The notes beneath the pieces were generated by a model, which worked only from the letters and a program-made list of their open reading frames with translations, was not told the origin of the DNA and searched no databases. From assembly GCA_034509425.1 (NCBI GenBank), contig JAVTVJ010000831.1, positions 124,001 through 188,000 on the forward strand: a stretch of DNA of 64,000 nt, given 5' to 3'. The translations under genes were made by a program, and so were the position numbers. This DNA comes from Eopsaltria australis. Taxonomy: Eukaryota; Chordata; Aves; Passeriformes; Petroicidae. Below are positions 33,897 through 46,535 of the stretch, piece after piece (within the stretch, counting starts at the first letter, position 1; each line of letters begins with the position of its first letter).

Positions 33897-34559
33897 TGTC
33901 GCGACCCTTGGGTGTTCCAAGACGAGGGCTGACTGCCAGGGTTAGTCAGCGACCCGAGCGGCAGCAAGGGAGTGTCCCTGGTGTCAGGTCCATGCTCGCC
34001 AGGATCCTGGGACCCCAAGCCGCGGGTTGCAGTCTTCCGAAGCAGGCAGGCAAAGGCTACCGCGGCTGCCAAAACTGTAGCAAAGCGACGGGCTCCCGAG
34101 CCAGAATTACGACACTGAAACAAAGTATCGGGGGATCCGTGCTCCGTGAGCTCTGAGGGCGGGAGCCTCAGTGGCTGAGAGCCCCGAGCCCAGTCGCGCA
34201 TCAGACTTTATTGTGATCACAACAACCAATAAGATCGGGGCACCAAGGAGGGACAAGGGAGGGACGAGGGGAAGGGGACCAACGGAGGGTATTTTGGGGA
34301 GGGGGCTGAGAGAAGGACAAGGGAGAAAACCAACCAACTACCGAACGGAGCTGAACATTCTAGAAACTAAGGGTGATTGACTATTGATGAACATAAGCAT
34401 AAACCAATGGGGAGAGAGCGGCTGGCTTACTAAGAACACACCCCAACTCGGCATGTACCACACCTTGCCCTGCCCAAGGGGGGATCCTGCTGCTCCTTGG
34501 GTCTGTTTCACCAAGGGCTTTTTCGGGGGGTGTTATTCTTAGCTTCAACAGCCACCACA
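33897..34559 (-). mobile_element. E4 3' LTR
   Basis: TGTCGCGACC...GCCACCACA; minus-strand AATAAA within the CTTTATTG at about 34208. Polypurine tract adjoins at 34560. Confidence 0.92.
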
Positions 34560-34997
34560 TCTCCCCCTTCTTTACTATAAAAGAAGGAGGGTGGAATAAG
34601 TGAAAATAAAAGGGTTTTAAAACAACTTATAAGGTATAATACAATAAACAAGATTAAAAGGATTTCTAAAACATTTTAAACTTGAATGAACTTAGTGAAT
34701 TTAAAAATGGTCTTTCTCTTTCAGATTCCCTTAGGGATGGGATAGGGGGTAGGGAAAGGGGAGTTAAGGGAAACACGCAAGGGGAGGACAAAGGGGTACA
34801 GGTTTTGTATATAAATGAGAATAAAAAGGCTTTAAATTAACTCAAAAGACACAGAACAATAAGGACAACTAAAAGAACCAAATATGTAAAAACACGGGGA
34901 AACCCATTGTCCATAACTCTCTGGAGACAGTCGTCAGATGGGATGACTCAGAGATGGGCGGGCTATTGTGGGGTCCGGTATTGGAGGCTGTCGTGGT

Positions 34998-35489
34998 TTA
35001 CATTCTGTTGGAGTTTCTTTCAGTCAGCTGAGTTTTGATTTTCATTTTTTCATCTTTGCTGATCTTTTTCTTTTTTCTCCGTTTCCAAGCCACTTCTCTT
35101 TGGTGCAAGCCGGTGTCATGGGCTGCTGGGATGGTACCTGGAACACAGGCTCCCCGTTCCCCCTCCACAGCATAAGCCGCCATGGTCGGGGTTTTGGGCT
35201 CTATATGGTTAGGCTCCCGGCAGTTTTTGGCCTCGGGCGGGGCCCCCCCTGCCACGACACAAGCGGCGTGGGAGCCCCGGCCGGGCCAGGCCCTCCCCGC
35301 CTTGGCACCAGCGGCGCGAGGGCTTGGGTGTGGGTGGTCGCCGGTGGACTGGGCGGAAGCACTCGTGGGAGGGGCGGAGGCACTAGTGGGCAGAACCAAA
35401 CCGTCGGTAGGAGGGGTGTTAATTGCGATCGGGGTGGGAACCACGATAACGAGGGGAGTGCCCGATGAGGTTACACCCATCGACACCAT
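34998..35489 (-). pseudogene. gag: E4 Pro/Ala-rich Gag-like remnant
   Basis: Open stretch of about 163 codons rich in Pro, Ala, Thr and Gly, followed by a Lys/Arg cluster (Arg-Lys-Lys-Lys-Lys). Composition and place, downstream of a matrix fragment in a beta-type provirus, suggest the phosphoprotein-like spacer of gag. I recognise no motif and no capsid after it. It could instead be a chance frame in GC-rich DNA. The 34574-34997 part up to the polypurine tract shows no coding signal I can name. Confidence 0.4.
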
Positions 35490-35822
35490 TTGGAGGGGGG
35501 CCGGCGCAAGGGATGGCTTAAGGGTCTGTCAGAAGGGGTTGTTCTCCGATAAAATGGGGGCAGGAGTTCCCGCGCACAAGATAGGAGGGGGGGTACTCCC
35601 TGCCACGAGGCCAGCACCATCTTGGAGGCTGCCGCCATTTTGAGAAACAGTAAAACCAGGGGGGAGTGCAACCGGGTACAAAGGAGGAGGAACGAGGGTT
35701 GGGGAGAGGTCCGTGCCAGGGTGCGCCTTCCCGTCATGGCTGGGGCACAGGGGGGACCGAGGGGGGTTAGGGAGTCGGCTGCTAAATGGCTCGGTAGAAC
35801 CTCCCTGCACCGACAGGTGGGA

Positions 35823-36435
35823 TGTCGCCGTCCGCCTTCTGCCTTGATGCCTTGGAGGTAGTCGCTAATCAGAGGCGGATGTGACGAGGGTCCTCGGTGG
35901 CCAGCCTAGTCCCCTGTCACTGGGAGTTCAGTTTCCCTAGCTCCCTGATCGCGCTCCCAGTAGGCAAACTATCCGCCGCACTGTGGCTAAAGGGAGTTCT
36001 CCCAACCCGGGTAAGAGAGACACCGAGACCAGCAGGGTAGCAGCACTCTGTGGCACCGGGGCTGGGAGACCCCGAGCCCTCAGTGACACAGCCATTTATT
36101 GTAAACAATCCACCAATCACCGAGGGGCTCGGGGGAGGAACTAGGGAAGAGCATGGGACAGGGAACCAACCAGGGAGGTAAGGGGGTGGAGAAGGGGTGA
36201 CATAACAGAACGGTACAATGAACAACCGAGTGTAACAGAACTTACTGGAACATGGGAGTAGTGAACTAACAATGGGCAGGTGGTGCTAGCCTATCAGTCT
36301 AGAGGGTGTAAACTTATCTGGAGCCCATCCTATTCGGGCTAAACCAAGTCTTGCCCCACCTCAGGGGAATCCTCCTCTTCCCCCCAGGGCTTCCTCATTG
36401 GAAAAGTCTCTTGGACCACCTGCACCACCGCCACA
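35823..36435 (-). mobile_element. Solo LTR-H (613 bp) nested in E4
   Basis: TGTCGCCGTCC...ACCGCCACA with perfect 6-bp TSD GTGGGA (35817-35822, 36436-36441). It interrupts the E4 gag region, so it is younger than E4. Confidence 0.92.
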
Positions 36436-36654
36436 GTGGGACACCCACCGTGGTCCCTCCCGTTGTGGGGAAGAAGGGTACAAGGAACATGGGGTCGGGG
36501 TAGGGGGAGAGGATTTAACTGGGGACCCAGAGCTTTCTTCCCTTTCATGCAAAACGTCACAAATTAAAATAAGTAACTGAAAAAACTGAGGACTTCCCTG
36601 ATCCCCTGCCCGCACATCCGAAGTTAACTTATCCCCTACTTCATCCCAAAAACT

Positions 36655-36816
36655 TTAAGTGGTTACCGAAGTACCCGAAATGGAAGGAAAATTAAGAAAA
36701 ACCCATTTAATAAACTTTTTCAAAATCCCCTTCCTAAACTTTCCCCTCTCCGCACTAAGGGTATCCTTAACTTGGAGATAAACGTCTCTCTGCTGCTGGG
36801 ACAATGATAAACCCAT
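36655..36816 (-). pseudogene. gag: E4 gag matrix fragment
   Basis: ATG at 36814-36816 begins Met-Gly-Leu-Ser-Leu-Ser, a myristoylated beta/ERVK-type matrix start. It goes on with a basic helix-like stretch (Lys-Phe-Arg-Lys ... Lys-Lys-Phe-Ile-Lys-Trp) and stops at 36655 after 53 codons. Further matrix-like sequence up to 36442 is out of frame or stop-broken before the LTR-H insertion. It lies about 450 nt after the PBS, a normal leader length. Confidence 0.75.
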
Positions 36817-37261
36817 TATAGCCGGCAGCAGGCTACACTCTACCCAGGGAAAATGAGAGCAACATAAAAATTTTAAGCAAAACGCCCCTTTCTGGGGTGG
36901 TGTCAGGCGCCCCGCATTCACTCGTCAGGAGCCCCGCACTTACCCTCCTGTGCGGTTTCCTTTTGCGACTCGCTGTTGTGCAGTTCCGGCCCGTCCCTGG
37001 CACCAACGAAAAATCCCCTGGGTGGGGTGTTTCGGCAACAGAATCCTCTTCAGCTCCTCCGCTCCCAGGAAAGTACCCCGGCGACAGCTGGAGGAGCAGC
37101 AGCCCTGAGCAATCCTGGAGCCTTCTCCAAAGAGGTCTTTCTGCACCCTCTCGGAACGAGTCTCTCTAAAACAGAGACCCGTTCCTCGAGGAGCTGGCGA
37201 GTCCGAGTGGGAACTCCTGATCAGCGACCAGGGACACTCAGCAAGGACCGGAGTTAAGCCG

Positions 37262-37279
37262 GTCCCTGTCCGGGCGCGA
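37262..37279 (-). other. E4 primer binding site, tRNA-Lys3-like
   Basis: Minus strand TCGCGCCCGGACAGGGAC sits 2 nt from the LTR. It differs from the Lys3-type site at two positions. Confidence 0.75.
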
Positions 37280-37281
37280 GC

Positions 37282-37947
37282 TGCCGCGACCCTTGGGTGT
37301 TCCAAGACGAGGACTGACTGCCAGGGTTAGAGTCAGCCACCCGAGCGGCGGCGAGGGAGTGTCCCTGGGGTCAGGTCCACGCTCGCCAGGATCCTGGGAC
37401 CCCAAGCCACGGGTTGAAGTCTTCCGAAGCAGGCAGGCAAAGGCTACCGCGGCTGCCGAAACTGTAGCAAAGCGACGGGCTCCCGAGATGGAAAAAACGA
37501 CACTGAAACAAAGTATCGGGGGATCCGTGCTCCGTGAGCTCTGAGGGCGGGAGCCTCAGTGGCTGAGAGCCCCGAGCCCAGTCGCGCATCAGACTTTATT
37601 GTGATCACAACAACCAATAAGATCGGGGCACCAAGGAGGGACAAGGGAGGGACGAGGGGAAGGGGACCAACGGAGGGTATTTTGGGGAGGGGGCTGAGAG
37701 AAGGACAAGGGAGAAAACCAACCAACTACCGAACGGAGCTGAACATTCTAGAAACTAAGGGTGATTGACTATTGATGAACATAAGCATAAACCAATGGGG
37801 AGAGAGCGGCTGGCTTACTAAGAACACACCCCAACTCAGCATCTACCACACCCTGCCCTGCCCAAGGGGGGATCCTGCTGCTCCTTGGGTCTGTTTCACC
37901 AAGGGCTTTTTCGGGGGGTGTTATTCTTAGCTTCAACAGCCACCACA
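37282..37947 (-). mobile_element. E4 5' LTR
   Basis: TGCCGCGACC...GCCACCACA, followed by TSD GAAATC. Its central about 380 bp are identical by eye to the 3' LTR, while its left about 215 bp differ at many sites. Confidence 0.92.
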
Positions 37948-38193
37948 GAAATCCTCTTGGATTTTAAGGTCCCCTCATCATCCCCTTCCAGTATAGACTA
38001 AAGGATGCTGTTATAATTATGTCACAGTCAAACCAGATGTATGCCTCTTTATTTAAGTTCAGGATGCAATGTCAGATGTCATATAGAGCAAGAAGGAATC
38101 ACTGAGTGTTCATGTATTTCAGAAAATACAATCTCAATCCAAATAAAACAGTGTCTTTAAACCTGTTCAGTTTATAAAATGTCACTTTTGGTA

Positions 38194-39990
38194 TGTTGCG
38201 GTTTTGAGGTTTGGGGATCAAAATTAGGTAGAAACATTAATTTCGTAGTCAAAATTATTTGATTTTGTTGTGAGATAAGGATTAATAGTAGGCAAAACAG
38301 GCTTATACTTTAAGGAATACAAAAAGGAATTTTATTAACAGACTTAAAATAGGAATAATAATTAGGCATTAACACCAAACCCTTTAGAACACTCTTTTTC
38401 CCCTCCCCACCTTTTCTATGTTCTTTCTTGCTGACTATACAAAAGGTAACACTTCAACTTATAGTTAATCCACCACCTCTGGAACAAAGCAGTTTTCTTA
38501 ATACATGTAGAGAGTGAAGCTTTCTTTTGTTTTATCATGTTGACTCCCATAGGAAACACAGTTTCTATGGTTATTAGCTTTCCAGCAAGCAACCCTCCCC
38601 TTGAAGGGAGACATTTGCTTCTCCAGACCCCTTCCCATTTCAGTAGCTTTCCCAGGGCTACTACCAATGGACATATGATGGTCATGGAGGTGTCCTTTTT
38701 GAGAGTAAATGTTCCTATTACAGTGACAACGACATCCCCTTACTTCATTATCAGCAACACAAGTCTTCTTCTACTGTTTCCTGGGGCGAGGAAAAAGAAA
38801 ATCATATACATAAAAAGTCTCAGTCTACTGCTTACAACTTAGAACATTACATTTCCTTTTTCTCACCTTTTTAAAACCATTATTCATATATTACAGGGTA
38901 TATTACAGCCAACTTTATCAGCATGTTTTTACAAAAGAACTTTCAGCATTAAAGCACTCCTCATCTCTTCCTTCTTTGAAAATAAGCTTAGTTATATCTA
39001 TTAACTTAGTCTCTATGTTGTACCTTTTGTAGGTGCCTTCATTCTTGTGCTCTTTCTGTGTGGGAGGGAGAAATGAATGCCCTCAAAGTCTCATTTTAAT
39101 ATTAGAAAAGGAACAGTTAATTTGTCTTTCAGCTGGGCAATGGTCACGTGTCTTTCGCCTGCGTAGTTTGAGTGTTTTAAGTCCGTGCCTGAACGGAAAG
39201 AAAAAGAGCTCATCCATGCCGCCTCTCATCCAAGCCGCGTTTGAATCATAGGGTCCCAGCGGGACCGCATCCGTGCTGCAGGGGGCTGGTTCAAGCCCCT
39301 TTCCGTGCCGGAGTGTTCATGGGGGCTGCTCGGCGGGAGCTGCACCCGAGCTGCGGGAGGGACTCAGCCTGAGTCCCCACTTCCTCCTGCGCAGAGTTGC
39401 AAGGAGTAAACGGAGCTGCACCCGAGCTGCGGGAGGGGCCCAGGCTGAGCTCCCTCTCTCTCTCTCTCTCCCGTGCTGAGTTTTCTGCGGAGCTAACCGG
39501 GCGGGGCACTCCCGAGGTCCACAGGGCCCGACCCCAAATCCTCTTCTCGCTGGGCCGCGCTGCGGAGGTGGGAAAACCAGCCTGGCCCAGGCTAGGCGAA
39601 CGGAGCCAGTGAAGTTCCTTGACCAAGGGCAGCAGAATGAAGTCTTTCTCGGCTTAGACGGAGCTGAGCAGAGTTGATCCGGCTCCCTTTCGCATGGAGC
39701 CGCCGTGAGAAACAAGACCGGCTTGGGTTCCCTCTCCCCTCCCCCTCCGCACGATGTGGGTTGGCAGCGTCAGGCCAATGTGGTCTGAGGAAACCTTACC
39801 CAGCTGGCGTGGAGAGGGAGAGAGTGACATCTTTCCTCAGCGAACCAGAAGCCTGAAAGAGGACTTCTTTAGGTGTTCTCCTGGTTTTATGAGTTTTTTA
39901 GGTAGGCGGAGTTTAATGCTGGCTACCTCATTTCCAGCTCCACCTCCTCCTCATACACCGGGAATTTTTAACAGCAATTACCCCATGACA
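38194..39990 (-). mobile_element. Solo LTR-C, copy 1 (1797 bp)
   Basis: TGTTGCGGTTT...CCCATGACA with perfect 5-bp TSD TGGTA (38189-38193, 39991-39995). Minus-strand AATAAA at 38331-38336. It contains a GC-rich internal duplication (CTGCACCCGAGCTGCGGGAG repeated at about 39338 and 39417). Confidence 0.93.
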
Positions 39991-39995
39991 TGGTA

Positions 39996-42544
39996 CTTGA
40001 TATCAAAATCAACTATTGGAATCTTTGCCTTTCCAATGCAGAACCATTATCTTCAATATTATGTAGCAAAAGACAAAAAAGCTTGTTTAAGCAACAGTGG
40101 CAAATTATTGAGTGTGAGGTTTTTTGTAAATATTTCCTGTGAGCTGTATTGTTGGTCTCAGTCATTAGGATCTAGACTTGTAAATATTCATTACATTATT
40201 ACCATGAAATAAATAGGCTCAAGTCAAGATATTTATATGTGACTTCTTTATTTTAGGAGCATTTATTTAGGGTCTACAAAATTTCAAAACTCTTACTGAA
40301 ATCACAATGGCTGTATTATACCATAGGTCTGACTGCAGCACTATGTCATATTTCTCATTAATCTTCCCCATTTCTTGATACCATGAGAAATGATCCATGC
40401 TGCTATTTGATTGGGAATTTTGCCCAGCATCTGTAGTGAAAATTCTACAGCATGTGACCTTTTATTTTTTAATCTTATGATTGTAAGTTAATGTTGGAAT
40501 TCCCTGAAGCAGGACAAAGAAAAACTTGTGCGGAACACGATATAAGTACGTGGAGGTTAGAAGTGGAAACAAGTTCACATGAGCTTATTGACCAGAAGTC
40601 TCTGCCACCATGATATATAGCTTTAGAATACAACTCTATAGATCATCTCAATTTCTGTCACTGTGCAGTTCAAAGTTTTGCAGGTCTCTTGTGGAAAGAA
40701 AGACATAACCCCTTAAATCTATGTAGCTGAGACATTGATGTTTCTCATTCAGAAAAATGACCCTGGGATAAAAATGAAAATGAGATGCAACTCCTCATCT
40801 CAAGAGGTTATCCCAGTGCCTACAATGTGAAATAGATTTTTTAAAATATCTGTTTCATTAAAAAATAACAATAAATTTATTAGCATACATACATTAATGA
40901 ATTTATATCATATGCAAAACAGTCCTATTACAAACAACACTAAGGCACAAAGTGTTACAAGAAGCCTTCTCATTCAGATTAGGGGAAAAAACAGCTGTGA
41001 CATTACCCTTAAAACTGTTATCACAACACTGGTGTCACAAGATCAAGCTTAGTGTCTGCATAGGAATGTCTTGTAATAAAAGTTTCCAAATAGTAGGAAT
41101 TCGAGAGCTGTTCACATTCTTTATTGTAGGACCATTATCCAACACGTTTTTAGGACTAGTCTTCATTTTTGCTGATTTGTTGTTTTAATAAAGATACAAA
41201 AGACTGGGAAGAACTTATCTCTTTGATATATCAATCCATGTATGTGAGTTTTGGACATATATTTTACCACCGAGAAATTACTTATTTTGTCTCGTAGGCC
41301 TCAGTGAAGTAACATAAGGTTTTCTGATATTACCTTTCATTTGGATATGATAAATATGAAAAAATAATTTCTTCTCCATAGCTACCATATTTCAGACAGA
41401 ATCCAGAAACACCATGATTTTCATACATGCTCTAATTTTGGAATAGCAAATTTAATTAGAATTATTAAGTCAAACCCAGTGCTAAAAGGGATAGTGTAAC
41501 TTTCCCCTCCATGTGCTCTTTGGATCAGTCCTACTTGCACTAATATCAACATCAAAACTCCTGTTGATTTTCTTGAGAGAGAGATGGGCCCCATTTACTG
41601 CATACTCAAGACCCTAAAGGATCTTTTAAAGCCTTCAGTAAACCAAGCCCCTGTTGTACTGTGGCTGGTTAAATCTGTTAGAATTATTCCCTGAGTAGCA
41701 CTACACTGTGAAACATCTTTTCTTTTTCATTTCAATTTCTTTTTTCTCATACCATTTTATTTCTTTTTAACTATTCCCTTTTCTTCATCTTTCATAATCA
41801 GCTCCAATGTCTTCTTAGGCTAGCACTCAAATTTACTGAGAGGGCAAGCATCAGGCAGTAAAACAAGGGCAAACAAAGGAGTAGAACATGGGAATTACTG
41901 GGAAAAGACATGATAATTCAAATACTTTTAGGTTATTCAAATGCATCTACTTTCATTTTTATATGGTTCTTGACACTAAATACTTGAGTTAGCTGAATCT
42001 CATGGTCGTCTCACTTTCAGTAGTTTAATATACCTTAACAGTGATATCATTTCCCCTGAGAGGCACAAAACAAAACCACACAGAGATAAATCACTGAAGT
42101 CTGAAAATAATTATAATTTTTAATTCTTTCAGGAAACAAAATTAATCATCAAATATACACATTTTGTCAAGTAAAATAAGTATTTGTTTATATTAGCCAA
42201 ATCTTATTTCCTCAGCTATATTAATTAGTAGCAAAGATAACAAAGAACTCACATATACCCAGGCATATAACTGTATAAACAAAAATGTGCATTTGTTGAA
42301 CCACGTGTGTTGTGTATGTGTTGGGAATAACTATCTCCGTCTGCATGGAAATAAGTGAGTAATCCAGCATCTTTAGATGAGAAATAGGCCTCTGTACAAG
42401 GTCACCCCTGAAAGGAATCTGTGAGAAAGGGAGATACTGAGACAGCAAATAATCCCCAGGTGTCTGAGGAGAAACTTGGCAGATGAAACTGTTATGGTAG
42501 CCTTCTGATACTAACTTAGTGCTCTAGTTAGAGTAGAGAAAATA
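39996..42544. other. AT-rich spacer
   Basis: I see no gene, LTR end or RNA gene here. Confidence 0.5.
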
Positions 42545-42549
42545 CCGTG

Positions 42550-43443
42550 TGTCCTGGTTTGAAGGACAGGTGTCTGTTAAGGAAGGCAGGAGCCTCCCTT
42601 GGAATGGGAAACTGTAACCCCTCTCCCTCCGAATTATTATAAATTTGAAATCAAGAGGCTCTCAGGCAAAGATATGGGAATAGGAATAACAGTTCTTTAC
42701 TAATATCTACAACAAAGATGACAAATAACAACAACTATAACGTTAACCAACAAACAGAACCAGAAACCCTGTGGCAGCCTGCTCGGCTTCAGGCACCTTT
42801 TCCCTTTGGTGCAGTTCCAGTCACAGCCTGCAGGGGGCGCTCTGGCTGTGATGATTCCCCGGTGCCTGCAGGGGGCACTCTAGGCGTGAGCTCAGGTAGC
42901 ACATGGCAAATGGCAGCTGCCCGAAGCACAGAGGGATGGAGGAGAGCCTTTGTTCCACAGACCCTCGGGAGGGGCAGCTGGTGTCGGTGCCACAGCAGGA
43001 CTCCCGGACACAGGGAGCTGGGACGGTAAGAGGTCTTGACGTGCAGGGGAAGCCCCGCTACAATGTAGCGGAGAAACTCGGAGCGGGCTGGTGGCAGGCA
43101 GGTCGGCTCCCGATGGGGCAGAGGGCAGAGACTCACAGCAGACAGACCGGCAGCTCCGTGCTGGCTTCTCAGTGGCCGTGGGTTCAGCAGACAGCTACTC
43201 CGACCGTCCCTCTCCGAGGGTCCCGAGCAAGAGAGAGTGACCTCCCCCCTGCCCTTGCTTTTCAGTCTCTCCAAATCTCGCGTTGTCAAGCCCTGCTTCC
43301 ATGAGGGGCAATTCTACCCCACCCTGACAAGGAGAAAGGCTCTAGCCTTGTGCTTTGTTTCTCTTAAGTACCCAGTCATTTGTGTCTTAGCAACCCATGG
43401 GAGAAAAATTCCTGAGGAAAAGAACTAAATCCAACCTTCAACA
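42550..43443 (-). mobile_element. Solo LTR-A (894 bp)
   Basis: TGTCCTGGTTTG...CTTCAACA, flanked by CCGTG (42545-42549) and CAGTG (43444-43448), a 5-bp TSD with one mismatch. It has the same orientation as the E1 5' LTR and about two units of the internal minisatellite. Confidence 0.9.
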
Positions 43444-43448
43444 CAGTG

Positions 43449-45473
43449 TGAAAGCTTTGTGTGAGAAAACACTATGTGAACTGCAGAAGAAAAACTTATC
43501 ATGTAGCTTTATTTTTAGCACACTGTAGAATATAAGTATGCTTACTGCCTGAAAACGGCTTCACTTTGATCTGGAGTGGTCCCATAATTTTCCCCGCATG
43601 TATGTATATACGTGCTGTCCCTGTAATGCTCCTTCCTTTGCAGTTTATAGCTCCATCTGCAAATTGTCCTCCAAATACACAGTATGTGGCATGAAATAAC
43701 TGTCAATTCTGTTCTCCAGACGCTCTGAAAAGGGCAGTGAATACTGGAGAGAGTGTTAACTTGAAATGCCTAAATTCTTTTGAAGGAATAGAACAGAAAG
43801 GACTTGGCAGTACACTCCGGATTAGACCTCTTCACCTGAACTCATTCTTCATTCTCTTTCTACTGGCATTGGCTTTTATTGTAAGGGGATAGCTTTGCAC
43901 AAGCTGTTTTGTAGGGACAGTGAGCAACTAAGGCAAGCTGTGCAGCTACTGCGAAGTGCACAAAATTATAGTCTATTAAACTATGTCTCCTTATGGAATT
44001 AGCTGGATAATAATTAAGCCTTGCCTTCTTCTAGATGACAAAAACCTGTCAGCAGCTCCAGATCACCATTTTTAAAGTGGTGGTGTTTGTAGTGTGTAGA
44101 GTTGCAGAGCTTCATCCTTTTGTGAGACGCGTTTGTTTCCTGTCTGGATCAGGGATCAGGGACCCGGGTCACTTGCACTGAAACACACACTGTATTGACA
44201 CTTGCAATACTTTTTTTTCAGAGACAGGGTAAGACCTGGAGAGATGGTTAGTAAAAGAGAACACAAAACAAAGCCACACAGCAGGAATGCTGCAAAGCAC
44301 TCCACAACTGCATGAAATACAGCTGTGCTTTCAGATGCTGTCTGGCAGGATGAGACTGCACGTTACTGTGGGAGTATTTCAGAAGGCATATTTCAGTCCA
44401 GTGTTCTTAGGTCATCTATACTTCCTCCTACACTGTGTTCCATAAAAAAATGTTCCAAAGGGGAGCCAAAGATTTTCAAATATGCCTTAGTTTAACTACA
44501 AATGCGGGGAATGGCAACTACCTGTGTGCCACTGCTCCAGCTGAGGCATTTAACCTGGAACCACTGTGATTGAAAATGGGTGAAACTACCAGGGCAAAAT
44601 CCTCAGATCGTGAAACCTGTCTCTGACACAAGCTAATGCATTAGCCAATGGCTTAATTTTGTTAAGTTCATGAACAAGAGAATTCATTGCCTTGAATCTT
44701 TTCTTTGACATTACAGTTTATAAGAATACATGTCTCAGGAGCTGAAAGGCTGGTTTATAGTTTCAGCTGTGAAGTTTTCGTAATTCCATAAGAAGTTGTT
44801 AGTTTTTTGGCATTTTTTGTTCTTCAAAGCATTTTATTTTCTTGAGATGTCTGCTAAGATTTCTTTTTTCTCAATTTCATCTAGTTACACTTCAAATTAA
44901 TTTCTCCTTTAAAGGAAAATGCTTCTGAAAAAATAAATAATATTTTATGAAATAAACCCTGATATCACTGATTTACATCACTTAACCAAGTCTTATGCAA
45001 CTGGAGCCACTGGATCTGAGAGGAAAATCCCAGTCAATGTCAATGATTTTCTTTCTACTATAAGGCTTCAACAATTATCTGAGTTTAAGTACAAATCTGA
45101 GTGTAAATACAAAACTGTCTTGTTCTTCATCATATAATGTCCAAGTATTATCTTCAAAGATTAAGAATAAAATGTCCTGAAACTACCAGCAACCTGCACA
45201 AAGTACTGTCACCATCAATGAGTCTATTTCATATGATGACATGATGGGTCAGTAATCAGGTTAGACAGTTTTATTACAATTTACAAGAATATTTTTATCT
45301 AATGTCTAAGTTTCTTGAATATTTGAAAACTTGTTGATATTTTCTGCACAATATGTTAACAAATCTGTTTTGAATCTCTAAAATCTTGAGGAATAATTAT
45401 CTTCACTTTATGGTGATATTTATTTTAAAAATTGTGATAACAAAGGAACAGTAAACCAAGCTAGATTTGCATA
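43449..45473. other. AT-rich spacer
   Basis: Nothing recognised apart from short A- and T-runs. Confidence 0.5.
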
Positions 45474-45479
45474 GCAGGT

Positions 45480-46065
45480 TGTTGCTTTTGGGGAAACCAG
45501 GGGTGGCCCAGTGTGTTGCAGCCTTCCTGGAGGAAGCGTTCCCTCAGAAAACGGCCTCTCCAGGAGCCTTGGCAACCCCCTAAGTGGTGGGTGATATCTT
45601 CAAGTGTAGCAGCTTCTCTGCTACAGGTAATATCAGCTCTTGTGGTTCAGCTCTTTGTGAAATCACCCGAGGCAAACTCGGGGACAGAGAGACAAAGGGC
45701 ATCATATGGCAGTTCCACAAGGTAGCTTTTATTGTCCAGCAGCTCTTGTGAAGGGGAGGCCAGGGACGACAGTTGCTTCTAGCCCAAAGGCTGAGGCAGG
45801 GGTCTTTTATAGGAAAGGCAGGGGGTGGGGTAGGAACCAGTTAGCCAACTGGGTACAAAGTATTACCATAGAGAAGCAAGGCATGCTGGGGTGGTTCATC
45901 TGGTCGCCGATGTTGGGGAAGATGAAATAGGAAAGCCTTATAAATATGATTACCTAGCAAAAGATGCTGAGAATGTAGAAACTATCAGTGAGATTGAAAT
46001 GAAGACAAGCTCTGAGATACCAAACCCCAGTTACTGAACAACTAGAAAACAATGGTATGGCCACT
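45480..46065 (-). mobile_element. Probable solo ERVK-type LTR
   Basis: The flanks GCAGGT (45474-45479, 46066-46071) form a perfect 6-bp TSD. On the minus strand the LTR ends ...GCAACA, with TATAAAAG near 45801-45808 and AATAAA near 45727. Its 5' end reads AGTGG, not TGTGG, so either the first base has mutated or the true end is TGCAGTGG at 46068 beside a polypurine-like tract (46073-46081). Confidence 0.6.
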
Positions 46066-46219
46066 GCAGGTAATCCCCCCTTTGATTAAACAATACCCTC
46101 TGCTTGCAGATAGGTCCAAGGGTCAGAGCAGACCCTACCAACTTGGCAGAGGATCCAAAAAGCAGTTTTTAGGGTTTAAAATATAACGCCATATGGTAAT
46201 GCAATAGTTCTCATAGGCT

Positions 46220-46535
46220 GTATGCAAATGTTATAAGATTTGTAGTTTGTTCTAGATTGGATAATGAAAATTAGAATATTCAGCACAGAAGATGATTTAT
46301 TGTATTGTAAGCGACAAGCTTGCTCTCTTAGTTCCTCGCTCTTAGCTCTCTTAGCTCTTCTCTTCGATCTCTTCTCTCCTCTCTTGCCTCTCTGACCTGC
46401 TCCGGGCTGCGTCTGGCAGCCCCCAGCAGGTTTCTTAAACCGACGTCTTTTCACAATAAACGTCATGCTCTACGACCCGACTTCAGAGATCTCTCGTCTG
46501 TCCCGACTGTCCAAAACCAGCCCGCAAATTCTACA
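46220..46535 (+). mobile_element. Candidate class I LTR (end part clear, start uncertain)
   Basis: Contains a CACAATAAACGTCATGC poly(A) region (about 46451-46467) and a U5-like stretch ending ...ATTCTACA at 46535. A start at 46220 would leave AGGC/AGCC flanks, a 4-bp TSD with one mismatch. A CT-rich stretch lies at 46320-46400. Confidence 0.4.

Larger units (their letters stand above)
33897..37947 (-). mobile_element. E4, deleted betaretrovirus-like (ERVK) provirus
   Basis: Two related LTRs (663 and 666 bp), perfect 6-bp TSD GAAATC (33891-33896, 37948-37953), a Lys-type PBS and a polypurine tract (minus AAAGAAGGGGGAGA, 34560-34573). The interior is only about 2.7 kb, 0.6 kb of which is a nested LTR-H. 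Only gag-like remnants are visible; protease, RT, integrase and env are gone. Confidence 0.93.

Noticed and set aside
34171..34380. Identical 69-codon frames at 34171-34380 and 37559-37768 as a conserved small gene
   Set aside because: Both lie in the two E4 LTRs; their identity reflects LTR identity, not a gene.
39273..39856. Open frames inside LTR-C copies (also 51524-52258 and 62229-62564)
   Set aside because: GC-rich LTR sequence with many stop-free frames; not conserved between the three copies in the same frame.
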